DNA of 64,000 nt from positions 206,403,632 through 206,467,631 of the forward strand of contig JASDDO010000006.1 in NCBI GenBank assembly GCA_030015575.1. The letters are read 5' to 3'. Shown here in pieces: positions 24,563-36,600 of the stretch. Source of the stretch: Agapanthus africanus (taxonomy: Eukaryota; Streptophyta; Magnoliopsida; Asparagales; Amaryllidaceae). How positions within the stretch are numbered: the first letter of the stretch is position 1; every line of letters starts with the position of its first letter. Made by a program: the position numbers and the translations under genes. The notes beneath the pieces were generated by a model that worked only from the letters and a program-made list of their open reading frames with translations, was not told the origin of the DNA and did not search any database.

Positions 24563-26005
24563 ATTTTTTAGGTTCATTTTTCTTTACATTAATCTCATTA
24601 ATGTAGTCCCATCATTTAAGTCCTAAAGCCATCACAGAAAGAAACGAAAATATAACGTACGCTTATGCCACTCGCATTCGTCATAGTGTCCCGTTATGCA
24701 CCGTTAGGTTACTTAACTAACGGCATACCAGGACGGGGCTTGCGCGGGTGCAAAACATAAGCAACGTCTATTATATATCATATATATAATATTCCATTCG
24801 TCTAAGATATATATATTAAATGAACACATCACATAATATAAGCAGCAGAAGCATATTTAATATAGGATATCTAGGAGGTCCGTATTTTGTATTTAGCCAG
24901 CAATAGAAAATACGGATTCCACGGTCGCGATGAATAGCCAAGCCCACACCCCTATACCCCTACGAGAGCGGCATGCGACCCTACAAATTCTGGAGTTTAG
25001 GAGACTCGGTCTCGACTCCTCGAGATGGCCTCCCACTGAACCTTAGAACCCGGCCACTTGTGCCATCCTCCTTGGGTCTATCCTAGTGCGGAAAAGTAAA
25101 TAATATACAACACTGGTGACATCATTCTCTTCCCGGAAGTGCCCCAAATAAAAGAATATTACATACAATTTAATTTTACATGAATGAAAAGAAAACTCTC
25201 ATCTCACATAAAAAAACCGGCTATTCAATCACGACAATCCTGCATATCATATCTCAGCAACACATAATATCACATATCATCAACGTAAGTAAATATGCGT
25301 ACCCTGATTGTCGTTGAGGTATAGCAACGAAACCAGCGATACACCATATACTACACTTACAGTCACAAAGAAATAAAATGAAAAACTATAACAATTGGAA
25401 TCGTAACTGCCTACAGACAACACAAACCCGGAACATCACATATCCAAGATTTCATGCCTAACAATGTAAAGCTCGCATTTAGGTCTCATTCAAGAAAACG
25501 CCTTTTCAAAATAAGTCGGATAATTCAACAAGATTTCTGATTATACCCGAGACCGAACTGCTAGATTTTCACGCAACAAACAAATTTGTAGATTCCAATT
25601 ATTGTATCACATACTAATAAACTAGGCGCAGTTAAAACATTCGATCGAACGATTGATCACCCAAAGACTTCTCAGAAAGCTCAACACTTGAGCAGTTTTA
25701 AAATTTACCAGAGACTGATACAAGTACATATGGGCCAGCAAAAGAAGACAGAGGCCAAGCTTCAGCTACGGCGCTGCAGAACCGCCGCTAAATGACCATT
25801 TTGGCCGCGGTTCAGCGCTCGTACAGTGGAGTTAGGGCTTCGTACTTCTTGTGGGCCCATTAAATACCCTGCACGATTTTTTGAGTATTTTTAATGTGAA
25901 AAAATCCACGTTTTTGAAAAATTTCCAGAGAGCACCCTCTGGGTGTCGTATTTCGTTCGTTCGAGGTTTTTAACGTCGTCTAGGTTACTCTAAAGCTCTA
26001 GCTTT

Positions 26006-26017
26006 GCTCTGATACCA
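26006..26017 (-). other. Primer binding site of C
   Basis: The minus strand reads TGGTATCAGAGC, one base from the LTR at 26019. Confidence 0.88.
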
Positions 26018-26018
26018 C

Positions 26019-27965
26019 TGTAGGGTTTCCTTATAGCCTCATATAGGGTTTGGAAGCATCATACATGCCATAATTTAATTTTTGAGGTGCTAATAAAACT
26101 TAACTCGGAATCGAACTAAGAATATAAGGTAACAATTATAGTATCACAAAGTAAAGTTAATCTATGACTAAGTGGAGAGACTACAACCTTTGTAGACCTC
26201 CTAGGGTTTGAATGAGCTAGCTTAAACCTCCTCCACGTCCATGATGATCCACCCGGAGTTCCTTTGCACAATGCTCCTAGCTCCAATAGATCACAAAGAA
26301 GATGAAGCAAACAAACTACACCAAGGGGCTAAAGAAGTGTAGTGTGATGATATGGTTGTGTTCTCAAATAAAACCCTTTCTTTCTTTTAACCTCACTCAA
26401 TTTATAAAAATCAAGAGAGAGCTAGAGAGAGGAAGATGAAGATGGCAACCATTTTCTTTTGGATGAAAAAAATAATGATAAAGATAATGCGAGAGAGAGA
26501 TAAATATCAAGTATAAATCTCTAAACTCAAACCATGGTTAATAAAAATATCTAGATATTTTAGAATGAGAAAAATAACAAAGGAAAAAGAAACCATTGTT
26601 TAAATTTGGTCAAGTAAATAAAAGTCAACAATGATGAATAATCAATTTTCTTTTTCTCATTCTAATATATACAAATATATTTACTTTCCATGTATTTCTT
26701 ATATTGCCATCTTTGATGTATCATCAACCATGATACTAATGCATGTATGTATGTCTGTATGCACATCAACATGTACATATACATGCATGCATCCATCATA
26801 AAGAAAAGGTTTATTTAAATGAGATAAAAGTCAATATTAAATCAACACTTGATTTAATAAACCGGTCATATCTCATACGACCCGACCAATATAAAACACC
26901 CGATTAAAACACGGCATCATATACACGTATTTAATCGAGCTCCTGCACATATCTCATATGTACACCACATCGTTTCGCCTGAGCTAGAAAACTCCTATGT
27001 GGGACTCTAACACTCGTCAATACGCCGGCAGTAGGTGATGATCACATCAAACACCTACAAACCGCAAGCGGTCAGCTAAACATAACGGCTACTCGGGTAT
27101 TGAGCGATCAGAAGAAGAACAAGCGAACCTGTCAAAACTCTCGTCAATCCAACTGGCAACACTAACCGTACAGTCCGGTCTCTTCGTCAGATATGCTGCA
27201 TATCAAGTCTAGGGATGAAATCATCGACCCTAATAACTCAATAAGTCATTCCGGTATATGGTCTACAACAGATCGAGAAACTACTGATAACACTTATCAG
27301 TAATATCTCAGCAGCCCTGGCCAGGGACTTCCTGTTATAGCCAATCGTGCACAGCACAGCATTAACCCCCCATACCGGGAGAGACGAAACCCCTCCTATC
27401 GCTCATTTCCTCCATATGCCTCGGGACTGTATCCAAAATCCACCTGTTTGTACGACTCAGTAGAGCCTTAGTAGGGTGGAGATCAAGATACAGTGGGAGA
27501 ACACTCAAGACTCTATGGATACCTCGGGTCTACAGACTAACCTGTACCAGTGTCACCTGAAAACTGCTATCCGACATATGATATAATACCACATAGGAGT
27601 TCTCGGTGAGTCCGTTCAGTGTACCCAGTCTCACTGAGCACCCGTATACAATCTTTGGTGTCACCACACCAGACGGATAAGGGATCATCCATCGCCCATC
27701 ATATGGAACAAGAATGGTATACGCTAGTCTACACTAGAATATCGATGCCCTGTCTCGATATACCCACGACTAGGAACATTTAAAGGATATGCTTACAAAC
27801 TACAGGTGTCCCACTAGTATGATCCATATCATAATCCTAGTAGTCAAGCCAGTATCCTTAGGGCTTTATCAACTTGTACCAAATGAGTAAAAACATGATC
27901 AAGTGAACATATGATAAAGAGAAACCCGATAGCATACTATCTTGTCGAGCAAGACTGTCCTCTGA

Positions 27966-27998
<33 letters not shown>

Positions 27999-28050
27999 TC
28001 AGTACATACACTATCACATAATGGCCTCTAGGGCATACATATATCCAACA
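26019..28050 (-). repeat. 5' LTR of Copia C
   Basis: A 2032-bp partner of 17735-19780, with TG...CA ends. Confidence 0.92.
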
Positions 28051-28055
28051 CAAGG
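28051..28055. repeat. Target-site duplication of C, right
   Basis: CAAGG, equal to 17730-17734. Confidence 0.9.
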
Positions 28056-28232
28056 TTGGTAGTCAAGCAAGAATCCCATGGTCTTTATCAACATATACAC
28101 GACGATAAAGACAAACCAGATAGCATACTATCATCTCGAGTTAGACTGTTTTATCGGTATAGGTCCTCTCTCAATCATCATGATCACCTGCCTACGACTA
28201 TGATAATTGCCTTGAGGGCACTATATCCAACA
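28056..28232 (-). repeat. E-left Copia LTR, second part
   Basis: Continues 15870-17734 across C. The joint reads like the corresponding place in the D LTR (TGGTAATCAAGCC near 49149). It ends with ATATCCAACA at 28232, the common Copia LTR end. Confidence 0.8.
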
Positions 28233-30255
28233 CCGGCGATCTATGATCTCCCTGATCAGGTGATACCACCTCAAGATGTGTCTGGATTTTTGATGTGACC
28301 TGGGTTCCTTCACTAAAGTTGTAGCCCTATTGTTGTCACAATACAGAGGTATTGGATCAACAATGGATGGAACCACCTGAAGTTCTGTTAAGAACTTCCT
28401 TATTCAGACTGCTTATTTTGCGGCATCAGAAGCTACGATATACTCCACTTCAATCGTAGGTCAGCAACGGTGTCCTGATTGGAACTCTTCCAGCACACCG
28501 CCCCTCCATTGAGGGTAAAGACATAACCTAACGTGGACTTGGAGTCATCCTTGTCACTCTGGAAGCTGGAGTTAGCAAAAGCCTCGATCTGGAGGTCTTT
28601 TGCGCGGTAAACCAAGAACATATCCTTAGTCCTTCTCAGATAATTCAGAATGTTCTTTACTGCTATCCAGTGCTTCTCCCCTGGGATTGACTGATACCGG
28701 CTTACCACGCTTAGTGCGTAAGCTACATCTGTTCTGGTACACAACATCACATACATTATAGAGTCTACCGCAGAAGCGTAGGGTATAATCGACATGCGAT
28801 CCCTTTCCAAATCAGTCTTTGGAGACACCTCTTTGGAGAGGGTGATTCCTTGACAAGCCGGTAAATTACCGCGCTTTGAATCTTCCATACTGAATCTTTT
28901 CATTATAGTGTTGATGTACCTGGACTGTGAAAGTCCCAACATCCTCTTAGATCTATCATGATAGATCTGGATCCCCAGAATGTAAGAGGCATCACCCAGG
29001 TCTTTTAAGGAGAACCTGTGTGATAAGAATCCTTTGATAGATTGTAGCGTAAGAATATCATTTCCTATCAAGAGAATGTCATCCATGTACAAGACGAGGA
29101 ATACGACAGTTCGTGCTACAATCTTACTATAAATACATGGCTCATCTGGATTTTTGATAAAGTCATATTCTTTGACTGTTTCATCAAAACAGATGTTCCA
29201 ACTCCGTGATGCCTGCTTTAGTCCATAAATGGACTTAAGCAACTTGCACACTTTCCCGCTGCTCCCACTCTGAATGAAACCTTCTGGATGATCCATATAG
29301 ACGCACTATTCCAAATTTCAATTTAGAAAAGCCGTCTTTACGTCCTTCTGCCATATCTCATAATCGTGGAAGGCAGCAATGGCAAGAAGGATCCGAATGG
29401 TTTTAAGCATAGCCACTAGAGAAAATGTTTCGTCATAGTCCAAACCAGGCCTTTGACGAAAACCCTTTGCAACAAGTCTAGCCTCATAGGTTTCAACCTG
29501 TCCATCTACAACAATCTTCTTTCTGAAGATCCATTTGCATCCTATGGATTTTACCCCATCTGGAGCAAAGTCTAAAGTCCATACTTTGTTGGTATACATG
29601 GACTCCATATCGGTCCGCATTGCATCCAGCCATCTTTCCGAGTCACCGCTCTGAATGGCTTGCTGGAAGCTAGTAGGTTCATCATTATCCATGATGCAAT
29701 CCTCTCTATCACCATCTATGAGAAAACCGTAGTATCTCTCAGGCGGATGAGACGGCCTACTACTCCTGCGGAGTGGTGCGGGAATGTCCTGTTCTCTTGA
29801 GACTTCTGGTTCCTTCAAGCTTTCAGTAATAGCTTCTGGTTCTGGAATTTCTTCCAGTTCTATTGCTCTCCCATTTGTTTCCTTTTCTAAAAACTGATGT
29901 TCCAGAAAATGGGCATTACAAGAAACAAAAACCTTTTGTTCCTCTGCGTAATAGAAAAAATACCCCTTGGAGTTCCTTGGGTATCCCAAAAACTTACACT
30001 GTACTGAGCGTGCCTCGAGTTTGTCCACTTGCTGCTTCTTAACAAAAGCTGAACATCCCCATATCTTAAGATACTGAAGATAGGGTTTTTTCCCACTCCA
30101 CATTTGATATGGTGTGGTAGGCACAGTCTTGGTAGGAACCCTGTTCAAAAGATATGCAGCTGATTCTAGTGCATAACCCCAGAAAGATCGCGGTAACTCA
30201 TTATTACTCATCATGGACCGTACCATATCCAATAAGGTTCGGTTCCATCTCTCCG
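28233..30255 (-). pseudogene. Copia E pol remnant, reverse transcriptase/RNase H side
   Basis: C-terminal half of an old Copia pol on the minus strand, close to D in sequence (Asp-Leu-Glu-Arg-Asp-Arg-Met-Ser shared). RNase H sequence lies at about 28260-28700. The reverse transcriptase motif Tyr-Met-Asp-Asp-Ile-Leu lies near 29085. Asp-Val-Lys-Thr-Ala-Phe-Leu-Asn lies near 29335, and the end of integrase near 30230. The remnant stops at 30255 because the chromovirus T inserted there; it resumes at 41053. It is broken, with several breaks. Confidence 0.88.
30251..30255. repeat. Target-site duplication of T, left
   Basis: CTCCG, matched by CTCCG at 41048-41052. The uninterrupted D sequence at about 51520 has a single CTCCG in the same codons. 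Confidence 0.95.
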
Positions 30256-30828
30256 TGTAACACCCGAGCCCAATAATACTATTTCTATTGCTAGTTGAGT
30301 GCTATACATTGCTCATTCCAATTATCCTGATTGTTTGGTGTTTATTGCTAAATTTTAACCGGTTAAGTCCTTTTGGCACATAACAAATTTTAACACCTAA
30401 AAGGAAATTAAAAATATCCATGTTGGCCTACTCGTCGCCACTAGTCGCGTGGTAGCGTCCGCGTGTCGAGATTTCTTCCCGTTCGGCTAAACGGGCAAGT
30501 TTGGACGGCTACGCGTGCGTGCAAGTGTCCGACTTGGGGGCATGCATTTTAATCATAAAACACCCCTTTTCAAAATTTGGAACCCGCTTAAAATCCTATA
30601 ATTTGAATTTGGAACATTTGGGCGCAACCCGAGCGCAATTCGGAAATGTTTCATTTAGCGCCGAAATGCCCAATTAATTAAATATTATAAAACCATAAAA
30701 TATATTCTGTTACCTCTTATATAACGTTAAAATCTTTCATCCCTTAAAATTTTTCCTTTGAAAATTTTTCCATACCTCCTCAGCCAATCGCGTGAGGCTT
30801 AGAACCCCGTGGGCCCCGCCTCTTTTCC

Positions 30829-30893
30829 TCTCTCTCTATCTCTCTCTAATCTCCTTCTCTCTCTCTCTCTAACAAACCCTCTCTCTCTCTCTC
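30829..30893. repeat. (CT)n-rich tract upstream of TATA box
   Basis: Runs of CTCTCT before the TATA box. The tract is shorter in the 3' LTR (about 38658-38703), which accounts for the 18-bp LTR length difference. CT tracts next to plant core promoters are common. Confidence 0.8.
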
Positions 30894-30901
30894 TATTTAT
30901 A
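30894..30901 (+). promoter_or_regulatory. Probable TATA box of T LTR
   Basis: TATTTATA after the CT tract, followed by TTCCCCTGTTCCTCG. Transcription would be expected to start about 30 bases downstream, marking the U3/R border near 30925-30935. The same box lies at 38704-38711 in the 3' LTR. Confidence 0.6.
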
Positions 30902-32497
30902 TTCCCCTGTTCCTCGTTCTCAACCCACGAGAAAACTCATCGAGGAAATCTCACCGAACCCTAACCCGAGCTCCCTCGGGCCATCGCCGTCGACCTTCCT
31001 GCGACCTCGCCGTCGCCGTTCTCGCCTCCACAACCTAACCGCACCCCTACCTCCTTCCTCCGTTCTCTTTCCGCGCCTGTAACCCAACCCCCCGACGCCA
31101 CCACCAGCCGCAGATCTCGCCGCCGCCGCCGCCTCCCATCGCCGACGACACCAGAATCTTCCTCCCTTCACCCTCGTCCCGACCTCGTCGTCTTCTTCCT
31201 CCTCCCCTCGCCGGACCACCACCAACCCGAGCCCAACCTATCACCTAACCCTCTGGATCGCCGGGAAACTTGCCGTCGATCCTCGCCATCGTTGCCAGAG
31301 CCACTTCCGAACACCTCCGTCTCCCCTTAATCACCAGAGCAGACCACCACCCTCCTCTACTCGTCGCACCACCCTCTCCAGCGAACCCAGAAGCTGTCCA
31401 GCCTTCGCTGCTCGCCGTCGCTGCCTCGCCGGCCTCCCATCGCCGTCGAGCCATCGTGGTTGCCCTGGTGCTTCCCTGTAAGCATCTCTTTAACTTTCCA
31501 TTAGTGTAAAACCCCCTCGCTGGTCTTGTTTACGTATATCGTATGGTTGCTAACTTGTCGTCGTTTTGACTTTTCGCCGGATTCCGGCCGTGCCGACGTC
31601 TGGACCCAACTCACAAGCGAGGTACTCTGGTCCGTGTGGTCCCGCTGTTCGCTGTTTCGACTCGATCCGTGGCCCGTGCATCTGTCTCGTATTTTCCGCC
31701 GACACTGCATCCGTGCTTTCCGGTTTGTGAAACCGTCGAGGCAAGTATCCGAATACTTGCTTAACATGCTAGTACACAAGATCAAGTCTTGCTTTACCCT
31801 TGATTATCATGTTATTTATTATAACCACACAGCTATTAGTAATATCGATATTATTTTATAACTTAGAATTGACGGTCACAATTATCCTTAACATTAAATC
31901 AGTATAGTAGTTTCTTGTAATTAATCGGTCTGCTATCAACTAACTAAACCAATTAGATCGTCCACGCTTCATTTGTTAAATCACCCATGAGACGATTATT
32001 ATGCTTTAGTTTAAATTCAAGTAGCTTCATTACTTTATGTTGTTGATATCTTTTCACTTTGTGACTATTGCACCCCAAGGGTGCTTGAACCTGTTAATAA
32101 AGATAATACAAGCACCTTGTGATTAAGTGACTATTATTGCTGTTTACTTTAGATTCTTGCTGCAGTTACTTATTCGATTGTATACCTGTTGAGCGCACCC
32201 ACTCGATCACATTACATATTGACCTGACTCTGCTGCACCCGACACATACATACATATCGATTCAACCTGTTGAAACATGACCCGACCTGTTACCTGATCT
32301 CATGCCTAATGCCAACAAACCTGACTTGGGGTCCTCATGGACCATTCCTGCTGTCTATCCAGACAGACCTTCTTCTACCTGATTCTTTGTTGGCATTAGT
32401 CCTTGACTACTGAATACCTGACCTGACATACATAACTTGGGGGTATGGGGAAATCAAAGATGAACCTGACTTGTAACTCGACAGTTCACTACCTGTT

Positions 32498-32687
32498 CGA
32501 GTGTACACATTCCTTTTTTGTGCCTAGCGGTTTGTCTCGGTCTCAACCGAGAATATTGTGGCCGTGGTCCCGGGTATGTACGGGATACTACCGAGTGTAC
32601 ACTTTCCTGTTTTGTGCCTAGCGGCATGTCTCGGCTGCAGCCGAGAATATTGTGGCCGTGGTCCCGGGTATGTACGGGATACTATTG
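32498..32687 (+). repeat. 94-bp tandem duplication within T LTR
   Basis: Two copies starting at 32498 and 32592, each with GTGCCTAGCGG, a CTCGG...CCGAG inverted repeat and CCCGGGTATGTACGGGAT. Both copies are also in the 3' LTR (about 40308-40497), so the duplication predates this insertion. Confidence 0.85.
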
Positions 32688-33243
32688 AGTTACATCGACG
32701 ATTCATCAATTGATTTCAATGACTATAGAGTAGAAACCTGATAGGACAGTTTAGTTACCACTGCACATTACCCTGCACTGTTATTTCATAGTACTGCTTT
32801 ATTCATGTTCATACCTGCATTGCTTATTACCATATTTATATTATATTATTTGGTTGACATGACGCGCTGAGGTCTGGGTTTTGCATGGCCCAGATTCCTT
32901 ACCCCTGTCGACGACCGAGCAGGAGTACTTCAGCCAGTAGGATGAACTATGAGTCCTTAGTGATTAGTTTATTTATTTCATTTCATTTCCAGATGTGAGC
33001 CCGCACTATGGGACGTACTGTTTATTTATTGTATTGGATCATTTGCTTCCGCACTTATTGTTTATTGACTCTTGTTATTATGGATTTGGACATGTGTTAG
33101 ATTAGTTTATTATCTTGTTCTTGATATCCTTACAACCGTAATGTGACTGTGGATGGATACTTCCTACCCACAGGTAGCATGGTTGGCTATGTTACGTGCC
33201 CAATCTTGCGTACTCTGGGAAGCGGGGCGTGACATGGTTTTTC

Positions 33244-33257
33244 TGGTATCAGAGCCA
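33244..33257 (+). other. Primer binding site of T
   Basis: TGGTATCAGAGCCA, complementary to initiator tRNA-Met, 9 bases after the LTR end. Confidence 0.9.
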
Positions 33258-33604
33258 TAGGTTAGTTGGGTTGATTCTTTTGTAGTTGGGTATTATACCC
33301 GATACACGAATCAGAATACTCGTGATTAGGAAACATGTCCTGCCACCTTGACCGTTTTACCATCCTTGAATCATTCTTCCGGGTCATGTCGACATGCAAA
33401 CTTACTTTGCATTTGTCAACTCAAAAACCTAACTTCTTGTTATCTCTAGGACTCAGGAAACTTGGGTGGAGTTAAGTAATTGCGGTTATGATACCGCGGC
33501 ATAGCTACAATGCAGTACTCTATTTAAGTATCTTGGAGTTCTAGCCTTGATTTATATATTGAATCTATCATCATGCTAATGTTGTTTGTTTTGATTTCAG
33601 GACC

Positions 33605-36600
33605 ATGGCAGATAAGAATTTCAAGACGTATCAGAGGCGCGTGGATGAAGCCGCCATGTTAGGAGTGATACGTTGGATGTTGGAGAATCAGAAGAGGCAA
33701 ACTGAGCTGATCCAGCAGCAAGCAGATTCATTTCAGGAGGGTTTGCAGGACATTCGGCAGTCTGTAAACACCGCTATAGCGAAGCCAGTTGACCGTGTAG
33801 GGACCGTGGCAGATTTCAGACGGTTGGGTCCTACTACTTTCACTGGTCTGGAGGAGCCGTTGCCAGCCGAGCAGTGGCTAGTGGACACGGAGAATTTACT
33901 GATTGCGGCACAGATCCCAGAAGACAAGAGAGTTGATGTGGTGCGCATTCAGCTGGTGGATTACGCCCGAGAGTGGTGGCTTATGTAGGAGACCCGCTTG
34001 TCCAAGCCAATCAGTTGGGCGGATTTCTCTAAAAGTTTCTTGGAGAAGTTCTTCCCGCGGACTGCACGGGAGGAAATGGAAGAGAAATTTATTGGGCTGA
34101 GACAAAATGGAGCAGCTGTGGATGTACATGCAGCGGAATGGACGAGACTCAGCCGCTTCGCTGGACCCTTAGTCGCCAAGGAGGCAGACAGGGCGTGAAG
34201 GTTCTTACGCAGTTTGTATGTGGACATCCAGAGGCAGATTGTCTCCCTGGGTTTGACCACTTTCTCGCAGGTTCTTACGGCAGCCAGAGAGCAGCAGAGT
34301 TTATCGGGAATGAAAGGGAACCTTCAGCAGACAGCAGTTGCGGCCAGGAAGCCTGCATTTGTACCTAATCGAGATCATGGGCGCAGAGGTATTCCAGTGG
34401 AACGTCGAGGTGTAGCGCCAATGAAGAAGCCTGTGGTCGTTGATCGAAGAAAGAGCACGAATTGTAACTACTGCAATTTACCGGGCCACATGCAAAAGGA
34501 TTGTCGAAGGAGGCTGGGACTTTGTTTGGTGTGTGGAGCGGCTGATCACGCAGTTGGTGCCTGTCCGTCGAAGCTTCGCACGAGAGATGATATACAGAAG
34601 CCTCCGCAGAGACCGTTCCAAGGGCAAAAACAGCTGACTCAAGGACCTAACCAGGCTCGAGCTTTTACCTTGACAGCTGAGGAGGCCAAGGCATCAGGAG
34701 AAGTGGTTTCAGGTACTTTACTCGTTCATGGTTTTCCCGCATTGGCATTATTTGATTCCGGAGCATCCCACTGTTTTATGTCATCCAAATTTATAACTAC
34801 ACACTCGATTACCTGCATGACCCTGTCTAGTTTCTGGGACATACACACTGGGAATGGGAAAATCATAGCTAGTAAGGAATGTAGAGATTGTACAGTTGTT
34901 GTTTGCGGACGGGAGCTTTTTGCAGATTTCTTGGTGATAGATACGGGCAGTTATGAAGTAGTCTTGGGAATGGATTTTCTTGGCACTTTCCACGCACACA
35001 TTGACTGTAGGGCAAGGAAAGTAATTTTCCAGATTCCCGGACACCGTGAGTTTACTTTCACTGGAGGAAGCAGCTCTGTCGGGCCAGTCGAGTTTAGGGC
35101 TAGGCCGGCAAACAGTGTTCTTGCGACAATGGAAGTGGATAGTAATGAAGAGCCGGCAGTTGTTCGCGACTTTATGGATGTGTTTGAAGATATATCAGGC
35201 TTACCGCCGAAGCGAGATGTGGAGTTTGCGATTGACCTTATTCCTGGTGCAGCGCCAGTATCAAAATCTTATTATCCGATGGCACCGGTGGAATTGGAAG
35301 AAGTTAAGAAACAAGTTGGTGAATTACTCGAGACGGGATGGATTCGAAGCAGCAACTCACCTTGGGGAGCTCCAGTTCTTTTAGTAAAGAAGAAGGATGG
35401 CACGAGAAGGATGTGCATTGATTATCGAGAATTGAACCGGGTGACTATTAAGAACAAGTACCCGATCCCTCGCATTGGAGAACTTTTTGAGTAGCTTAGT
35501 GGCGCGAGGGTATTCTCGAAACTGGATTTGCGATCAGGATATCATCAGGTCCGAGTGAAAGCAAAAGTCATTTGCAAGACGACGTTTCGAACTCGATATG
35601 GACATTTCGAGTATTTGATGATGCCCTTCGGAGTGACTAATGCGCCGGCAATATTCATGGATTTGATGAACAGGATCTTTTCACCATTCTTGGACCAGTT
35701 TATTATGGTATTCATTGACGATATTCTGGTGTACTCGAAGAGTCCGGAGGAGCATGCTGAGCATTTAAAGATCGCATTGCAGACGCTGAGACAGGAGAAA
35801 TTGTATGCGAAGATGAGTAAGTGCGAATTCTGGCTGGAAGAAGTGATGTTTCTAGGGCATGTTGTGTCAGGCAATGGAATCGCCGTTGATCCCAAGAAGA
35901 TTGCAGCAGTTCGAGATTGGCCTATTCCAAGAAATGTGGCTGAGATAAGAAGTTTCCTTGGTTTGGCCGGATACTACAGGAGATTTGTGGAGAACTTCGC
36001 TCGTTTGGCAGAGCCGTTAACTAAGCTCACGCGCAAGGAGGTACCGTTTTTTTGGACGGATGGATGTGCATTGGCCTTCGAGACGTTGAAGCAGAAGTTG
36101 ATAACCGCCCCTATCCTAACTGTACCAGATAATTCAGGAGGACTGGTGATTCACAGCGACGCATCTGGAAAAGGATTGGGGTGTGTTTTGATGCAGAATG
36201 GGAAAGTCGTCGCTTACGCATCGAGACAACTGAAGACTCATGAGAAGAGTTATCCGACTCATGACTTGGAGCTTGCAGCCGTGATCTTCGCCTTGAAAAT
36301 TTGGAGACACTACCTTTTGGGCGAGAGAGTCGAAGTCTTTACAGATCACAAGAGTTTAAAGTATGTGTTCACCCAGAAGGAGTTGAACATGAGGCAACGC
36401 AGATGGTTGGAGCTGATGGCCGACTACGACCTTGATCTTAAGTACCATCCGGGAAAGGTTAACGTCGTGCCGGATGCGCTTAGTCGGTTACCAGCAATTC
36501 AGGTATTGACCGCACAAAAGGAGATCATTGCGGATTTTCGGAAATTTGACCTAGAGGATGTGCTACCACCTGCTATGGGACAGTTGATGCAGTTGCAAGT

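Larger units (their letters stand above)
23724..26018 (-). other. Copia leader of C
   Basis: A 2.3-kb leader homologous to A and D. It holds three stem-loops (24165-24373), a long-range stem (24461-24471 with 24552-24562), an AT hairpin (24585-24605) and a CCGTTAG hairpin (24701-24723). The stretch around 25640-25700, with CTCAACACTTGAGC, matches A (about 2050) and the internal part of F (about 60390). Confidence 0.75.
17735..28050 (-). mobile_element. Copia element C (complete outline, fossil)
   Basis: A 10.3-kb minus-strand Copia element with LTRs 17735-19780 and 26019-28050, primer site 26006-26017, leader 23724-26018, gag-pol 19795-23723, polypurine tract 19781-19790 and a perfect 5-bp duplication CAAGG. 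It sits inside the LTR called E-left. LTR divergence is about 4-5% by eye, clearly older than A and T. The outline is whole, but the coding part is heavily broken (roughly ten breaks). Confidence 0.93.
30256..33234 (+). repeat. 5' LTR of T
   Basis: A 2979-bp LTR, TGTAACACCC...GGGCGTGACA. It holds a CT-rich microsatellite (about 30829-30893), a TATA box (30894-30901), a GC-rich, C-rich block (about 30930-31490) and a 94-bp tandem repeat (32498-32687). Confidence 0.95.

Noticed and set aside
30920-31454. Arg/Gly/Glu-rich minus-strand reading frames in the T LTR (repeated at 38730-39264)
   Set aside because: They are by-products of the C-rich, low-complexity LTR block; both LTRs have them and no domain is visible.
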